Below are positions 48,533 to 60,115 of a DNA stretch of 64,000 nt, piece by piece. Under the pieces are notes generated by a model that saw only the letters and a list, made by a program, of their open reading frames with translations, did not search any database and was not told the origin of the DNA. The stretch comes from Liquidambar formosana (lineage: Eukaryota > Streptophyta > Magnoliopsida > Saxifragales > Altingiaceae). Made by a program: the position numbers and the translations under genes. The stretch is taken from positions 14,441,962-14,505,961 of the forward strand of contig CM077826.1 in the NCBI GenBank assembly GCA_039720395.1. The letters are read 5' to 3'. The stretch's first letter is position 1; every line of letters starts with the position of its first letter.

Positions 48533-49399
48533 GTAATATTGAATACATGCATGGGATGGGGAGAGAGTAAATAAACAAGGTCTATCTGTATATATACATA
48601 GCATAATTATGTTCTATTCAGTAGTATCTTTTTATTTTTTGGTAAAAGAAAAACACCCTTAAGAAACAAAACACAATTTTGTGAAAATACATACTCACTC
48701 CGTCCCACAAAGATAGGTCATTTTTGCAATTTTTTTTCTCCCAAAATATTTATCCATTTTAAAAAGTCAAATCATCATTTTTTTGAACTTCCTATAATAC
48801 CCCTTATTATTTCAATAATTACTTTTAACACAAAACCCAATAAAAAGTAGGAGAAGGTACTTTAAAAAAAAATAGAGTTAATAAATGAAAAGTCAACAAA
48901 ATTATAATTTTTCTTAAATTGCTTGTTTTGTCAAATATATATGACCTATCTTTATGGAACGAATAGAGTAGTTGTTAATTTCACATAGTTGAAAAACTTA
49001 CTTTTGTGCATTTGCCACCATATAGGTTCTCTCAGTAGTATTGTTACATCTATACAAGGCATCTTACAATCAGCTATTGATTGGGCTCATATTTAATGAA
49101 AAGTACTAACCATGGGTGTTCATTTTGCAAGGGTGAATTACCAAATGGGCAAGAAATAGCAGTAAAGAGGCTATCGAAGACGTCTAGACAAGGGCTTACA
49201 GAGTTCAAAAATGAGGTTATGCTTACTGGCAAACTACAACATGTGAATCTGGTTAGACTAGTGGGATTTTGCATCGAGAGAGAAGAAAAGATGTTGATCT
49301 ACGAATACATGCCAAACAAAAGCTTGGATTTCTACCTCTTTGGTCAGTACTCCATAGCCTTTTATGCTTCCTAATATAGTTAGAGAGAATTGAGACCAA

Positions 49400-51120
49400 T
49401 AACTCAACTTGAGGTTTCGCACCTAATGGGCGTCTTAAAGGGTGGTGGCATGATAACAGGTCATATTTGTCCTTATCAAAATAATGGCCAGGCTTTTAAA
49501 TAATTCTTATTTATTGGTCATCTTAATTTGTTAAATCTTATAAGACGGCGGTTCTTAAGAAAAGTTCGTCTTTTATTTTTCATCGATTAGCGTTTTTCCA
49601 AATTGTCTTCAATTAACGTTTTTCTTGTAATGAAGAATTCAATTCCTGGTGTTGACACATCCTTTTGCGTCTATATATGGCATTCATTTCTGTTGTCAAT
49701 TTTGGGCACTATTATTCTCCAGGTAGGACTTCAACTGATGTTGACATTTTAATGCACACCAGATCATGGTCAAGATGGCCGGCCCTGCCATCCTTTCAAT
49801 GATAGTAATTAATTAATAAGGATTGTGAGCTAGGTTAATGGGGGATAAAATTTCCCAAATGATTGTGAGGTTATAAGGGGATTTTTGGCCATAGCTCCAT
49901 GTTATAAGAATTTCTTAACAAGAGCCCCATAAACAAATTCATTAACCTCATAACTCTTTTTTACACCAAACTGATGGAATTACCCTTTCTCTCACAAAAA
50001 TATCATTTGTCTTAATTTTGTTTCTATCGAACAGTTTTCCATCTTCCTCGACCAATAATTTCATTTTTTTAAGTTCTATCCACAATCACTCGACTCAATA
50101 AGTTGACTCATTTCTCATCATCTCTAACCTTCGTCCCAACACCCAAACATTTGATAAGAACGACGGTTCACTTTTACAATCTCTCTGCGCCCAAAAAAAA
50201 AAAAAAAATAAATAAAAACTCATTTTTATGTAGGAAAGAGTAATATGTTATTGCAACCTCTTTGCACCTAAGAAAAAACATCTAATTTTTATATAGAGAA
50301 CCATAAAAAATTACTGCTTAGCAATAACAACATAGTAACATATAGTACTACTTAACAGCATAATTTGCATATTACTGTTGTGGGAGCAAAAAGTAATATA
50401 ATTTTTTTTCCCAAAATTACCTAATCGTAGTAGGTATTGTTTCAAAGATCATGACGATTAGATTCCAAAAATACAAGTTTTATTAAAAACGGATTTGAAT
50501 ATTGTAAGTTATAGGCTTTTAAAAGTTAAAAAATTAAAAAATTAGTTACATAAGGGGCCCTTAATAACAAAAAATTAGTGCCCCTACAAGCAAATAAGGG
50601 TAAATTAGGATTTTTCAAAAAAAATAAAGATGGGGTTACTACTAATAAGAATACTCAAATGTGAGTTAAGGGATTAAAGAATCTTTTGATGGGGTTATTA
50701 CTAAAACCATTCTTCTAAATGGGTTATTGCCAATTTTCCCTAAAAAGGATTTGCAATTTGTTTCTTTATGCTTTTCCTTTTTAGAAAATGATGGTATTAT
50801 CCTTCATACCATGGGGTGACACACTAATGGCTCATAATAGGAACTAGAAGTCCTACTTCGAAGTGATAACTTCAATGTTTTTATGGCTAATATTGGGTTT
50901 GTACTTTATACTAGGAGGTATTCAATGTCGTGCAACACCCCTTAAGCTTGAAAGAAGCCTATGTAGAAGGGTTCCCTAGGGTGAGCATAGTTGCGATATG
51001 ATGCTAGTTGGTCTTCTGATGCTAGCTCGAAGCTCTTTATTTAAATAAATAAAAGGCCTTGGTAGACCCTTATTTAGCTTATAAGGTTGCAGTTTGCTTG
51101 AGGTTTTTCCTTTTTCTTTT
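49400..51120. other. Long intron 4 of locus A with unclassified repeats
   Basis: Between kinase exons 49132-49342 and 51179-51416 lies 1.8 kb without coding sequence. Part of it (50602-50746) has GGGTAAATTAGGA and TTGCCAATTTTCCCT ends like family M3. A-runs occur at 50191-50206. Confidence 0.45.
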
Positions 51121-52049
51121 TTTTTTTTTTATTTAAAGAAATTATTAATTATTCATGAAAATATCTACATTGATATAGATTTGGATAGACGATTACTGTT
51201 AGATTGGAAGAAAAGAGTTCAAATTATCGAAGGGATTACTCAAGGGCTTCTGTATCTCCAAGAATACTCAAGATTAACAATACTTCACAGAGATTTGAAA
51301 TCTAGCAACATTTTGCTAGACAATGAGATGAAGCCTAAGATATCAGACTTGGGGATGGCTAGAATTTTGGAAAAATATGAACAAGAAACGAACCCGGGCC
51401 AATTTGTCGGAACATAGTAAGTAAACCAACTTCAAAGACCACTTGTACATGTTTTCTTGTTTAATACTTAACAAGTTTCTTGGTTCGTAAAATGCAGTGG
51501 ATATGTTCCTCCAGAATGTGTTAAAGAAGGTGCTTACTCCGTGAAATCCGATGTTTATAGCTTTGGAGTTCTACTATTACAAATTATAACTAGCAAGAAG
51601 CATGGATTATATGGTTCAAATGAAAATATATCCCTCCTAGAATACGTAAAGAACTTAAGCAAAGTTTCTTATCAATTTGATTTGAATTTTTTCATTATTA
51701 TGAATTGGAAGTTTGCTAACATTGAACTTTTTTTAGGCGTATGAGTTGTGGAAAGAAGGTAAAGGCATGGAGTTTATGGACCCTTCACTGGATGATGCAT
51801 ATTCCCCATATAAATTAATGACGTGCATGCAAGTAGCTTTGCTATGTGTCCAGGAAAAACCTGAAGATAGACCGTCAATGCTGGAAGTTTCTTCAATGCT
51901 CAAAAATGAAATTGCAGCTATTGCTACTCCTAAAAGGCCTGCTTTTTCAGTCAAAAGAGATGAAGATGAGTTTAATGATTCTAGATTGCAATATGCAAGA
52001 TGTTCAAATGATGCAACAATAACTCAAATGCTACCTCGATGACATTGAT

Positions 52050-52250
52050 GGGAGCAAGGATTTGCTGATGGTTTGAAAAAAACCATCATTGTGATGGTGT
52101 AATCCGAGCCGTTCATAAAAACAATGGATGGTTTGGATCGAAAGCCCAAAAAAATGCTGACCTTAGCAACTTTTTGGACTTTTGATCCAAGCCGTTCATT
52201 GCTCTTTTGGACGGCTCGAATCACACCATCATAGTGATAGATGACCGATC
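52050..52250. repeat. Inverted repeat just 3' of locus A
   Basis: 'accatcattgtgatggtgtaatccgagccgttca' (52081) is answered by 'gaacggctcgaatcacaccatcatagtgat' downstream (52203-52239), and 'ttttggacttttgatccaagccgttcattg' mirrors 'caatggatggtttggatcgaaagccc'. The hairpin could be a small MITE or part of the 3'UTR. Confidence 0.6.
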
Positions 52251-52729
52251 CACGTTGATGGCTTTGTGAGGAATAGTTTGTTAAACAATATTATGGTTTG
52301 TTTTGGCATATTATGTTGTGTTCATACAACAATTATTGTTCTTGTTGATCCTTATGATCGAGATTATCATTAGTAACCGAATATTTTCAACAATTAAAGG
52401 ATTGGCAAAGTAGGTAATTGATAATTCATGCAATAGTCCCCAAGGGGTGGCCAAATTAGGGGTTTCTTTCAAAGGTGATAAGGAAAAGGGGATTGTGTTG
52501 ATTTCTAATTTGGAACAAAGAGATTCTAACCTGTCTGAGAGGGCAACCTTCAAATGGATTAGGGGTTAGTGTTGTGATTTTTCTGGTGCGGGATGTTTTA
52601 TGTGGAGATGATTGTAGTGGTTTTTCTTGGAGCAATTGTACATCATGGGGCCTTTCGATATTTCATTTTAAATTACCGAAAGTTTTATGGCACCTGTCTA
52701 TCTTGGTTATTACTTCAAAGTCCTCTCTC

Positions 52730-52733
<4 letters not shown>

Positions 52734-52762
<29 letters not shown>
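52734..52762. repeat. (TTA)n microsatellite
   Basis: About nine TTA/ATT units, followed by a G-rich phrase and then the repeat shared with 4800-5000. Confidence 0.9.
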
Positions 52763-52964
52763 TGGGTGGGGGGAGTGTTACTTTGGAGGGTATTTGAACC
52801 CTACACCTCCATACCCCAACCTCAACCCCAACCCCACCCAAGTGCCATTAGGCAACAAGGACAGGTGATTATCTGAATCACTTTCACTGATGTAAATTTA
52901 GTTATATCTATGTTAAAATAAACTCACATGGGATCAATGTCAATAGCGCATCTTAATCAAGCAC

Positions 52965-53400
52965 TCAATCCAAAATTCAAAGAATTTTGATGTGAAACGG
53001 TATCTAATCCAAGAGAAATTCTCAAATGGAATGTTCAAACACACCCACAAAAAAAAAAATTAAAAAAAATAAGAAAAAGAAGGATTTATTTATTATTTTT
53101 GGTCAAACATATACAAAGGATTTTTGCCCATGCTACATGCAACTTGCATGATTGGCCATCTTACTTGGGTTGGCTTGGATAGCGGGGTGGCCCAAAAGCT
53201 TTCCAAGCCCCAAATGATAACCAATTGCCTATCTGGACGGGTCAGTTGGGCTGGGTGTCCACATTTAGACCCAAAATAGTATGTAGGTTGGGCTTAGGCT
53301 CAAACCAATCCAGGACTAAGACCATCCCTAACCCAATTGACAGAGCAGTCTCGCATCAACGGAAGTCCAACACAGTGGGTCATTAAGAAGCAGAGTCTTA
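52965..53400. repeat. Block R, copy upstream of locus B
   Basis: It matches 7240-7680 and 57545-57840 ('gcccatgctacatg', 'ttacttgggttggcttggatag', 'ggtggcccaaaagc', 'ctggacgggtcagttggg', 'gcagtctcgcatc'). Its repeated position upstream of loci B and C shows it was co-duplicated with them. Confidence 0.7.
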
Positions 53401-53974
53401 TTTTATTGGGCCAAGTGTGTGTTCCTTTGTTTTTTTGTTTTTTTGTTTTGAGTATCAGAAGGTTTGAATCATTAACTTATCTTAATCCTTTCTTTTATCT
53501 TACTCTCTCTCATCATTAAATTAGCCACAATGATTTTAAATGTGTCCCTCAGGCACACTCCCATTGAGATAGGAAAATACTAAGGGTGAAGGAGCTCCTT
53601 CCCTCTACTCACTCATATTTCACCACTTGTCCAAATAAAAAAGGAGAATAAATTGTGTGCATAATTCCTATGTTTACATAATTGGGAACACATTTTCATA
53701 AATCCATATTTGAGTGTCACATATTTATATGAACATGAATGTGTATTCACGTATCCATATTAGCTTATTTGTTTGTTAGTGTTTTTAAATTTATAATTTT
53801 GTAAAATATTTATGACCCGTGACAGAAAATGAATGGAGGTGGGGAGGAACTCCTCCACCATGGGGTGGAGGGCAGAGGCAGGTAATGTCCTTGAGATATG
53901 GGTACAAATTTGTCCCACATAATGCATTGCCCATACATCTAATTGTAAGGGGGCAAATACACAAACTCAATAGT

Positions 53975-54373
53975 CGATACCTTTGATTCGTAGGGCCTAG
54001 TCTTTGTGGCCGTGCCACCCTGCGGGTTAGAAGCATAGCTATTTTTAAGTAGAGACGATGATGCAGGAGTGTGTATTAAGCATTTCTAAATAGACAATAA
54101 TGCATCTACACCTCCATCCAAGAAGAAGATCAACGTCAAGGGCCCTTACGGGAAGACCACAAACAGATTAGAACAAGAAAATTAAACTTAGACAAACCAG
54201 GAGACATTCAGCGCACGGCTTTTACTTATTGGTTTGACTTGTTTTCATAGACTACATTTAATTAAATGACATCAAACAACCAGTTGAGTCATCGGATCCT
54301 TTCAACCAGCATTCTATTTAAAGAGGATAGGAGAAAACACAGAATATACAATAACAAAGACTATTCTCTTCTC
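53975..54373 (+). promoter_or_regulatory. Upstream/5' region of locus B (paralogous to 60590-60790)
   Basis: 'acctttgattcgtagggcctagtctttgtgg', 'gcgggttagaagc', 'acctccatccaag', 'atcaacgtcaagggccc' and 'gacttgttttcatagact' recur upstream of locus C. Here they lie within 400 bases of the start codon at 54374. This shared stretch is the best candidate for the ancestral promoter. No TATA box is assigned. Confidence 0.5.
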
Positions 54374-56271
54374 ATGGCTTCTCTTCTCTTCTTTCTGTTT
54401 CTCTCTTCATTTTCTATTGCAGCAGCTCAACAAACCCAGTTCAATGTAAGCCTAGGCTCTTTTCTTACACCCACCAAAAACAACTCTTGGTTTTCGCCTT
54501 CTGGTCGCTTTGCCTTCGGATTCTACCAACAAGCCAATGGCTATGCTGTAGGGATATTTCTCGCCGGAATTCCTCACAAGACTATAGTCTGGACTGCCAA
54601 TCGAGACCAGCCAGTCTCCAGCAATACTACCTTGCAGTTCACCAGCAGTGGCAGTCTCATCTTGCGATCATCACAGGGCCGAGAGATTTCCATAGCGAAT
54701 ACTATCACAGCTGCTTCTTACGCTTCCATGCTTGATTCGGGCAATTTCGTGCTGTATAGTTCCGATCAAGAGATAATATGGCAGAGTTTCGAACACCCAA
54801 CCGACACTCTCTTACCGGGTCAGAAACTCTCGACGGAGGCTAAGCTGATTTCTAGTGTTTCTGAAACAGATCACTCAACAGGAATGTTCTGTTTGAGGAT
54901 GCAGTCAGATGGGAACCTCGTGCAGTGCCCAGTAGAATATCCATATGGGAAAGAATATGCTTATTGGTCATCTAACACATATGGAAATTTCAGCGTTACA
55001 TTAAATTTGGATGATGATGGCCATCTCTACTTCCTCGACGGTACTGGTTCCAATATAAAAAATTTAACTGATGGGTACCCAATGGAGAAAACAATCTACC
55101 TTATGAGAATTGACCCAGATGGGATCTTTCGATTGTATTCTCATAGCTTAGATGAGAATAGCAAGTGGTCGATTTTATGGTCATCCACAACTGATAGGTG
55201 TGACCCCAAGGGTCTATGCGGTCCTAATTCGTATTGTGTCGCGAATGATCAAAAGGCTGACTGTCAATGCATTCCAGGATTCGAATTTGCTAACCAGTCC
55301 AATCGGAGTTCAGGCTGCAAAAGTAATTTCATCGAAGATAGTTGCACGAAGAGGCATGAAAGCATCGAATACACCATTGAAGAATTGCCTAATACGGAGT
55401 GGCGAATGGATCCATACTTGGTTCAATCGGTATCAACCAAAGATGAGTGTAAAACGGCATGTTCGGAGGACTGCAACTGTGGAGCTGCGGTATTCAGAGT
55501 TGGGGAGTGTAGCAAGCTACAGCTTCCTCTAAGATATGGGAAATTACGAGTGACTGATTCAATGGTATATTTCGTCAAGTTAGGTATGTCTAAACCCACC
55601 ACAATTCAATAGAGTTGTCCCCAACGAAAGCAAGAAATAGTTCTTTCATATATTTCTCCTTTCATGTTTACTTTTTAATGATTAGCTTAATTATGTGATC
55701 GAGCATCACAAAAATTATTAGGGTCTCGGCGTATAATGGATCTTGCTAAGTGTTTTTTTGAAAAAAGATCAACTCATTTAAATGATTTTGGCATGAGGTA
55801 AATGAGATCTTTTGATTCATTAATTGTATTCTCATAATATTTTATGCACACGCGCATTACTCCCTCGTCTCTAATTAATAAAGTGCAATATATATTGTCA
55901 CAGCTCAAAAGGACGATGACGATCATCATCGTATGGTGGTAATTATTTTGCTTCCAATTGCTGTGGTTAGTTTCTTACTAGGCTTCATCATGTGCTATTT
56001 AAGGAGGAGAGTGCTTAAATCACAAGGTAACTTCTTCTTTTTTTCTTTTTTTTTTTAATTAAATAAATTCATTATCATATAACCATGAAAGGAGAATTAT
56101 TCACCTTTAATTTATGATCACAATTTGAAGTGACTGACATTTTGCGTTCTTTTTTTTTTTTTTTTGGTTTAATTGGATGATGGCTACAGAAAAAGAATCA
56201 GTATCTAAACTTGGAGGCAATAATATAGAGGATGTTGAAAACATTAAAACTAATGCCCCTAATTGACAAGT
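54374..56271 (+). pseudogene. S-domain receptor kinase, kinase-less (locus B)
   Basis: Exon 1 (54374-55583) encodes a signal peptide (MASLLFFLFLSSFSIAAAQQ), a B-type lectin domain (FAFGFYQ, IVWTANRD, SMLDSGNFVLY, IIWQSFEHPTDTLLPGQ), an S-locus-glycoprotein segment, an EGF-like module (CDPKGLCGPNSYC...CQC) and a PAN domain (CKTACSEDCNCGAAVF). Exon 2 (55904-56026) gives the transmembrane helix (VVIILLPIAVVSFLLGFIMC). Exon 3 starts at 56190 and hits TGA at 56264, where locus A has TTA (NAPN-L-QV). Homology then stops at about 56271 and no kinase follows. If the first intron is retained, translation ends at 55612 and gives a secreted ectodomain. The start was chosen for its clean signal peptide; an in-frame ATG 36 codons upstream is less likely. 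The ectodomain resembles the LECRK3/RLK1 group. Confidence 0.85.
56264..56266 (+). other. Nonsense codon in juxtamembrane exon of locus B
   Basis: The frame runs ENIKTNAPN and then TGA. Locus A has ENINSNAPN followed by TTA (Leu). The mutation lies seven bases before homology to the kinase exon is lost. Confidence 0.85.
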
Positions 56272-56700
56272 CTAGCTCTGGTTTTTCTCCATCGATCTTC
56301 TGCTCTTGGTCCGTCCTCGATCGGCAGTACCTTAATCGATCGAGACATGATGCCGTTCATGAAAAGCTCGATCGAGTGCTTGGAGGATGACAGTCTGGAC
56401 GATGTTGATGGTGATTATAATTCGTACGCGGAGGAGTGATATATTGTGTCAGCTTATAATGTTCCTGCTCTTTTGTCTCTCTTTCCTTTTTTTTGGCTAA
56501 GGGATGCTGCTCCTATTCTCTCTATTTCTTATCTTGCGTACTTATTTTGTTTTCTGCGGAATTTCGAAGGAGGAGATTGTAAAGTCCTAACGGCAATTTC
56601 CTGTTCCCAAAACCTTCGTATACAAACAAGGGTGGAGGTATGTTGAGGGCTATCCTAAGTTGTAACCCAGTTAGCCCTCCTCATTTTATCGTTTTTTGAA
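56272..56700 (+). mobile_element. Retroelement 3'-end-like fragment replacing the kinase of locus B
   Basis: Foreign sequence begins right after the juxtamembrane codons. At 56567-56593 it holds a purine tract (GAAGGAGGAGA) followed by TTGTAAAGTCCTAA. The same junction, AAGGGGGAAA then TTGTAAAGTCCTAA, occurs at 63920-63943 downstream of locus C. A purine tract before a TG start is how plant LTR retrotransposons enter their 3' LTR. No pol frame or LTR pair was found. Confidence 0.35.
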
Positions 56701-56894
56701 AATTGATTAAGTTGAGTTTTACCTTCAAGGAAGCCTTAGCCTAGGTAAAAAATTACCCACTAGCCTAGGGTTATATTCTACAGTCCAAATGTTTGCAATA
56801 ATATAATAACAAAAAAAAAAAAAAAAAAAAAAATAGGCTGCAAGTCTAGTTTATTTATAATTGGGGGCCTTTATCAACATCCCAAAACTTTCTT

Positions 56895-57240
56895 TTTGTC
56901 TTATATTTTTTAAAAAATTTCAAGGTTTTATGAAAATACAAAAGGTTTTTATGAAAAATGGTTAAGTTATTTACTAGAGAACACAATCTTGAACAATTTT
57001 ATAAATTTTTTTTTTTCTAAAATCTCTCGTTTAAGTAGGACTTTTTGGCCATTTATAATCTCTACTTCATTAAATGGCCAAAAAGTCTACTTAAACGATA
57101 GATTTTTGAAAAAAAAAATTTTCTATAAAGTTGTTTAAAATAATGTAATTTAAGTAATTAACATGGCTTTTTTTTTTTTTTTTTGCATGAAAACCTTTTA
57201 TATTTTTCATAAAACCTTGAGAAATTTTAAAAATTGGGGG
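56895..57240. mobile_element. Hairpin family M2, near-perfect palindrome
   Basis: The left arm (CAAGGTTTTATGAAAATACA, AAAGGTTTTTATG, AAAATCTCTCGTTTAAGTAG, GACTTTTTGGCCATTTA) is mirrored by the right arm (TAAATGGCCAAAAAGTC, CTACTTAAACGATAGATTTT, CATGAAAACCTTTTATATTT, CATAAAACCTTGAG). The centre is at about 57070. Arms are about 165 bp. Confidence 0.8.
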
Positions 57241-57273
57241 ATAAAAAGAAATTCTTAGGGAGCCTATAATGGC

Positions 57274-57279
<6 letters not shown>

Positions 57280-57310
<31 letters not shown>
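57280..57310. repeat. (TA)n microsatellite
   Basis: An uninterrupted TA run of about 30 bases. Confidence 0.9.
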
Positions 57311-57313
<3 letters not shown>

Positions 57314-57544
57314 TTGATCATATGTGGATATCTCGGATATCCCGTATAAACACAATCGTCCATGAGCGACAAGTAGGCAAGCGTGAATGTGTACGTGTCA
57401 TCCACAGATTGCCGTGATCGAATAGGATAATTTAAGATTATATATATGTTGTATTTTTTTTTAATTTTTTACCTAGCCAGGGCAATTTCAAATTTTGACT
57501 CCACCGGTGTATACAAAGAAGCTAGAAAAAAAAAAAAAAAACAA

Positions 57545-57840
57545 AACAAAGGATTTATTTATTTATTTATGGTTAAACATATACGGACGTTTGCCCAAGC
57601 TAGATGCAAGTTGCATTATTGGCCATCTTACTTGGGTTGACTCAGATAGTGAGGTGGCCCAAAAGTATTCCGGGCCCCAAGTGATGACCAATTGCGCTAG
57701 GATCTAGACTGGTCAGTTTGGCTTGGTGTCCACATTTAGATACAAAATAGTCCGCAGGTTGGGTTTCGGCTCGAACCAATCCAAGACTAGGACCATCCCG
57801 AACCCAACTGATAAAGCAGTGTTGCATCAGAGTGTTTTAA
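57545..57840. repeat. Block R, copy upstream of locus C
   Basis: 'tggttaaacatata', 'gtttgcccaagctagatgc', 'ggccatcttacttgggttgact', 'ggcccaaaagtattccgggccccaagtgat' and 'gaccatcccgaacccaactga' match the copies at 7.4 and 53.2 kb. Confidence 0.7.
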
Positions 57841-58229
57841 AATATTTATATTTTTTGGGGCCAATTGTATGTATCTCAAACCTACTCCCATAGTGATTTA
57901 AGTACAGATTCATCCCACGCAAAGCAGAGTTAAGAATTAGAGCTTTCTTTCTTACAATTTATTTATTTATTTTTATTTTTATTTATTTATTTTTTCTCAA
58001 CTCACCTATCATAATCCTATCATTTACTTTCACTCGTCATTAGGTTGATCTCAGTGACTTTAAATGTGTATTTGTAAAGCACGCTCTCATTGAGATTTGG
58101 ATATAAATTTGTCTATAATGCATAATCTAATCGTAAACCCATACACCTAAAAGTATCTCCAAGGGTGAGATATATGGTGTGCTATTGCTATATTATAGCA
58201 TGAGAAATGATTGTTGGGACGAAACAATG

Positions 58230-58760
58230 GGACGACTTATAAGCTGACCCATTTGTATTCCCAAAATACCCTTTTAGAGAGAGAAAAAAATTTACTCCTT
58301 TCCATATTTTCCTCCCTTCCAAATTTTTCTCCTTCTATCTACCTTTTCTCTCTCTCCCTTCGAGATTTTTCTCCCGCTACCTACCTTATCTACACACTGC
58401 CACCATTCCACAAAGTTCCTTTTCATCTCCTCTCACGGTCTACTGGTTCCATTAAGCAACAAAGAGCCACCATGCTGCATGTCAACGAAGACAACGCCGC
58501 CATGATTTGTGACTATAGATCCATGGTCTACCGATGCTTGAGGAGATAGATAGACGCAATTTTTGCAACGGGTTCAGCTCATTCTCGATCTCGATTGGCA
58601 AATAGAGACCTCAACCACGATTTGCCGTTGTCGAGAAGCTGAAAGGGGTGCAATTTTTGCAGGTGGTGATTCGCCTGGTTCTCATTTTGGATCCTAAAGA
58701 GGATTCATCTGGTTCTTGTTCATCTTCCTTTTTTAATTTTTTCTAATTTTAATTTTTTGC
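58230..58760. other. Intergenic with a CT-rich leader-like stretch
   Basis: The stretch 58270-58400 is CT-rich, and a 112-codon frame (58211-58549) passes through it. The translation is serine/leucine/phenylalanine-rich and matches no family I know. It could be a gene-leader relic. Confidence 0.25.
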
Positions 58761-58789
58761 TACTGCTTGTATGAAATTGCATTTTCAAG

Positions 58790-59290
58790 ATAATTATTAA
58801 AAAAAAGAAAGAAAGTATATTCTGATTATTTTTTTCTTACAAATTAGGATAATTATTTGCATTTTTTAGGATAATTATCCTGATTTTGAAGATAATTATC
58901 ATGATAATTCCTTTGCTAGTTATTTTAAGATAATTCCTTTGCTAGTTATTTCAAGACAATCAGGTAATTATCATGAATTTGAAGATGATCAGATGATTTT
59001 CTCCCTATTTTGAAGATAATTATCATGATAATTATCCTTGCTAGTTATTTTAAGATAATTCCTTTGCTAATTATTTCAAGATAATCAAATAATTATCATG
59101 AATTTGAAGATGATAAGATGATTTTCAAGAATTTGTCTCTCCCTTTGCTAGTTATTTCAAGATAATTAGATAATTTCTTCTGCCTTTTTTCTTGCTGCTA
59201 GTTGGATTAAAATTGAGTCTTCAAGATAATTTTTTTTCTTGTTGCTGGTTGGATTACAATCACGATTTTTAAGATAATTATCATGATTTT
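58790..59290. repeat. AT-rich tandem array of GATAATTATCATGAT-type units
   Basis: The palindromic core GATAATTATC occurs repeatedly. A larger unit of about 124 bp is duplicated in tandem (starting at 58884 and 59008), containing 'gataattcctttgctagttat' and 'aattatcatgaatttgaagatgat'. Further worn units continue to about 59285. Confidence 0.75.
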
Positions 59291-59666
59291 CCATGAAATT
59301 AGGATTAGATATGGTGGTGCATCTTTATTTTTTTATTTTTTTATTTTTTTGAGTTTGGAAACTCAAATATTGGTGCAACGGTTTCCTCTGGGTTTTTTGC
59401 TTTTCAATTTGGAGCATGATTTTTGGGTGGAAATTGATTATGGTTTCAAATAGGAAAGTGGCAATTTAGACATTTGTTTTAAATGGAAGTTCATAAAGTA
59501 TGCCAAATGCAAATAAAAAGTTGACACCTATTTCATCCCTTGAATTCGGCTCTTATTAGTGGTCCTGGGTATCACTGCTCATTATAGCATTTAGCACAAG
59601 TTGGGATGCTCTAATGGTGTGCTAAATGCATGTATTAAATATAGTAATAGCTCACCCTTGTGCTAT

Positions 59667-60115
59667 ATTTATGATGCAGCGGAAATTACGCGGTTGAGAC
59701 TAGCTCACAAAAAAACAAACAAGCGTCCACCAATCTGTTGATTGTCGCAAGAACAATGCCAGATAGTAGGCAACCACAATCAATATTCTCTCAAGAACAC
59801 GAAAGTAGGAAAATAAAAGAGAACTCTCTCTCTCAATATTATTAATCAAATAATCAATTTAACACTATTTGCTATAAGGCTTACATCCCTTTATATAGAG
59901 AACTAATAAGAAAAACCTAATTCAACTAGAACAAGATAACCTAATTCTACTAGAACAAGAAAACCTAATTATACCAAAACAAGTAAGAAGAAAAACCTAG
60001 TTCTACTAAAACAAGACAACCTAAAATATTTAAATAAATTAGAATCCCGATTCAGCAGCAAGACGTCCAACAGCCCGGCCGTGGTGTATATGCCGATGCA
60101 ATCTGCATCAATTTA
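59667..60115 (+). mobile_element. Small solo LTR (439 bp) with ATTTA duplication
   Basis: The element at 59672-60110 begins TGATGCAGCGG and ends CTGCATCA, so the outer 8 bases form a perfect inverted repeat. ATTTA flanks it at 59667-59671 and 60111-60115. The insertion splits a palindrome (TAATAGCTCACCCTTGTGCT on the left, AGCACAAGGGTGAGCTATTG on the right). It is related to the LTR at 47987-48527. Confidence 0.8.

Larger units (their letters stand above)
46574..52042 (+). pseudogene. S-domain receptor kinase, 5'-truncated (locus A)
   Basis: Homology to loci B and C starts abruptly at 46574, inside the EGF-like module (NSYCVVNYQKADCQC). The signal peptide and B-lectin parts are gone and no ATG is available. 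Exons: 46574-46928 (EGF end, PAN with CEKTCSEECNCGA), 47135-47254 (transmembrane LLLIILLPIALVILSLGFI), 47397-47563, 49132-49342, 51179-51416, 51498-51645 and 51737-52042. The kinase is complete: [11 protein letters not shown] glycine loop, AVKRL lysine, FKNEVML glutamate, HRDLKSSN catalytic loop, SDLGMAR (DLG in place of DFG), [15 protein letters not shown], and an ending TITQMLPR. All junctions keep frame and no stop is seen in the kinase. Exon layout and kinase sequence fit the CES101/SD1-type S-domain kinases. With no lectin domain it could only act if another promoter and start supply it. Confidence 0.8.

Noticed and set aside
52593..52876. Two overlapping plus-strand frames downstream of locus A
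   Set aside because: They pass through a (TTA)n microsatellite and a dispersed repeat and are not protein-like.
56446..56646. 66-codon frame after locus B
   Set aside because: It lies in the retroelement-like fragment and shows no match to pol or any known domain.
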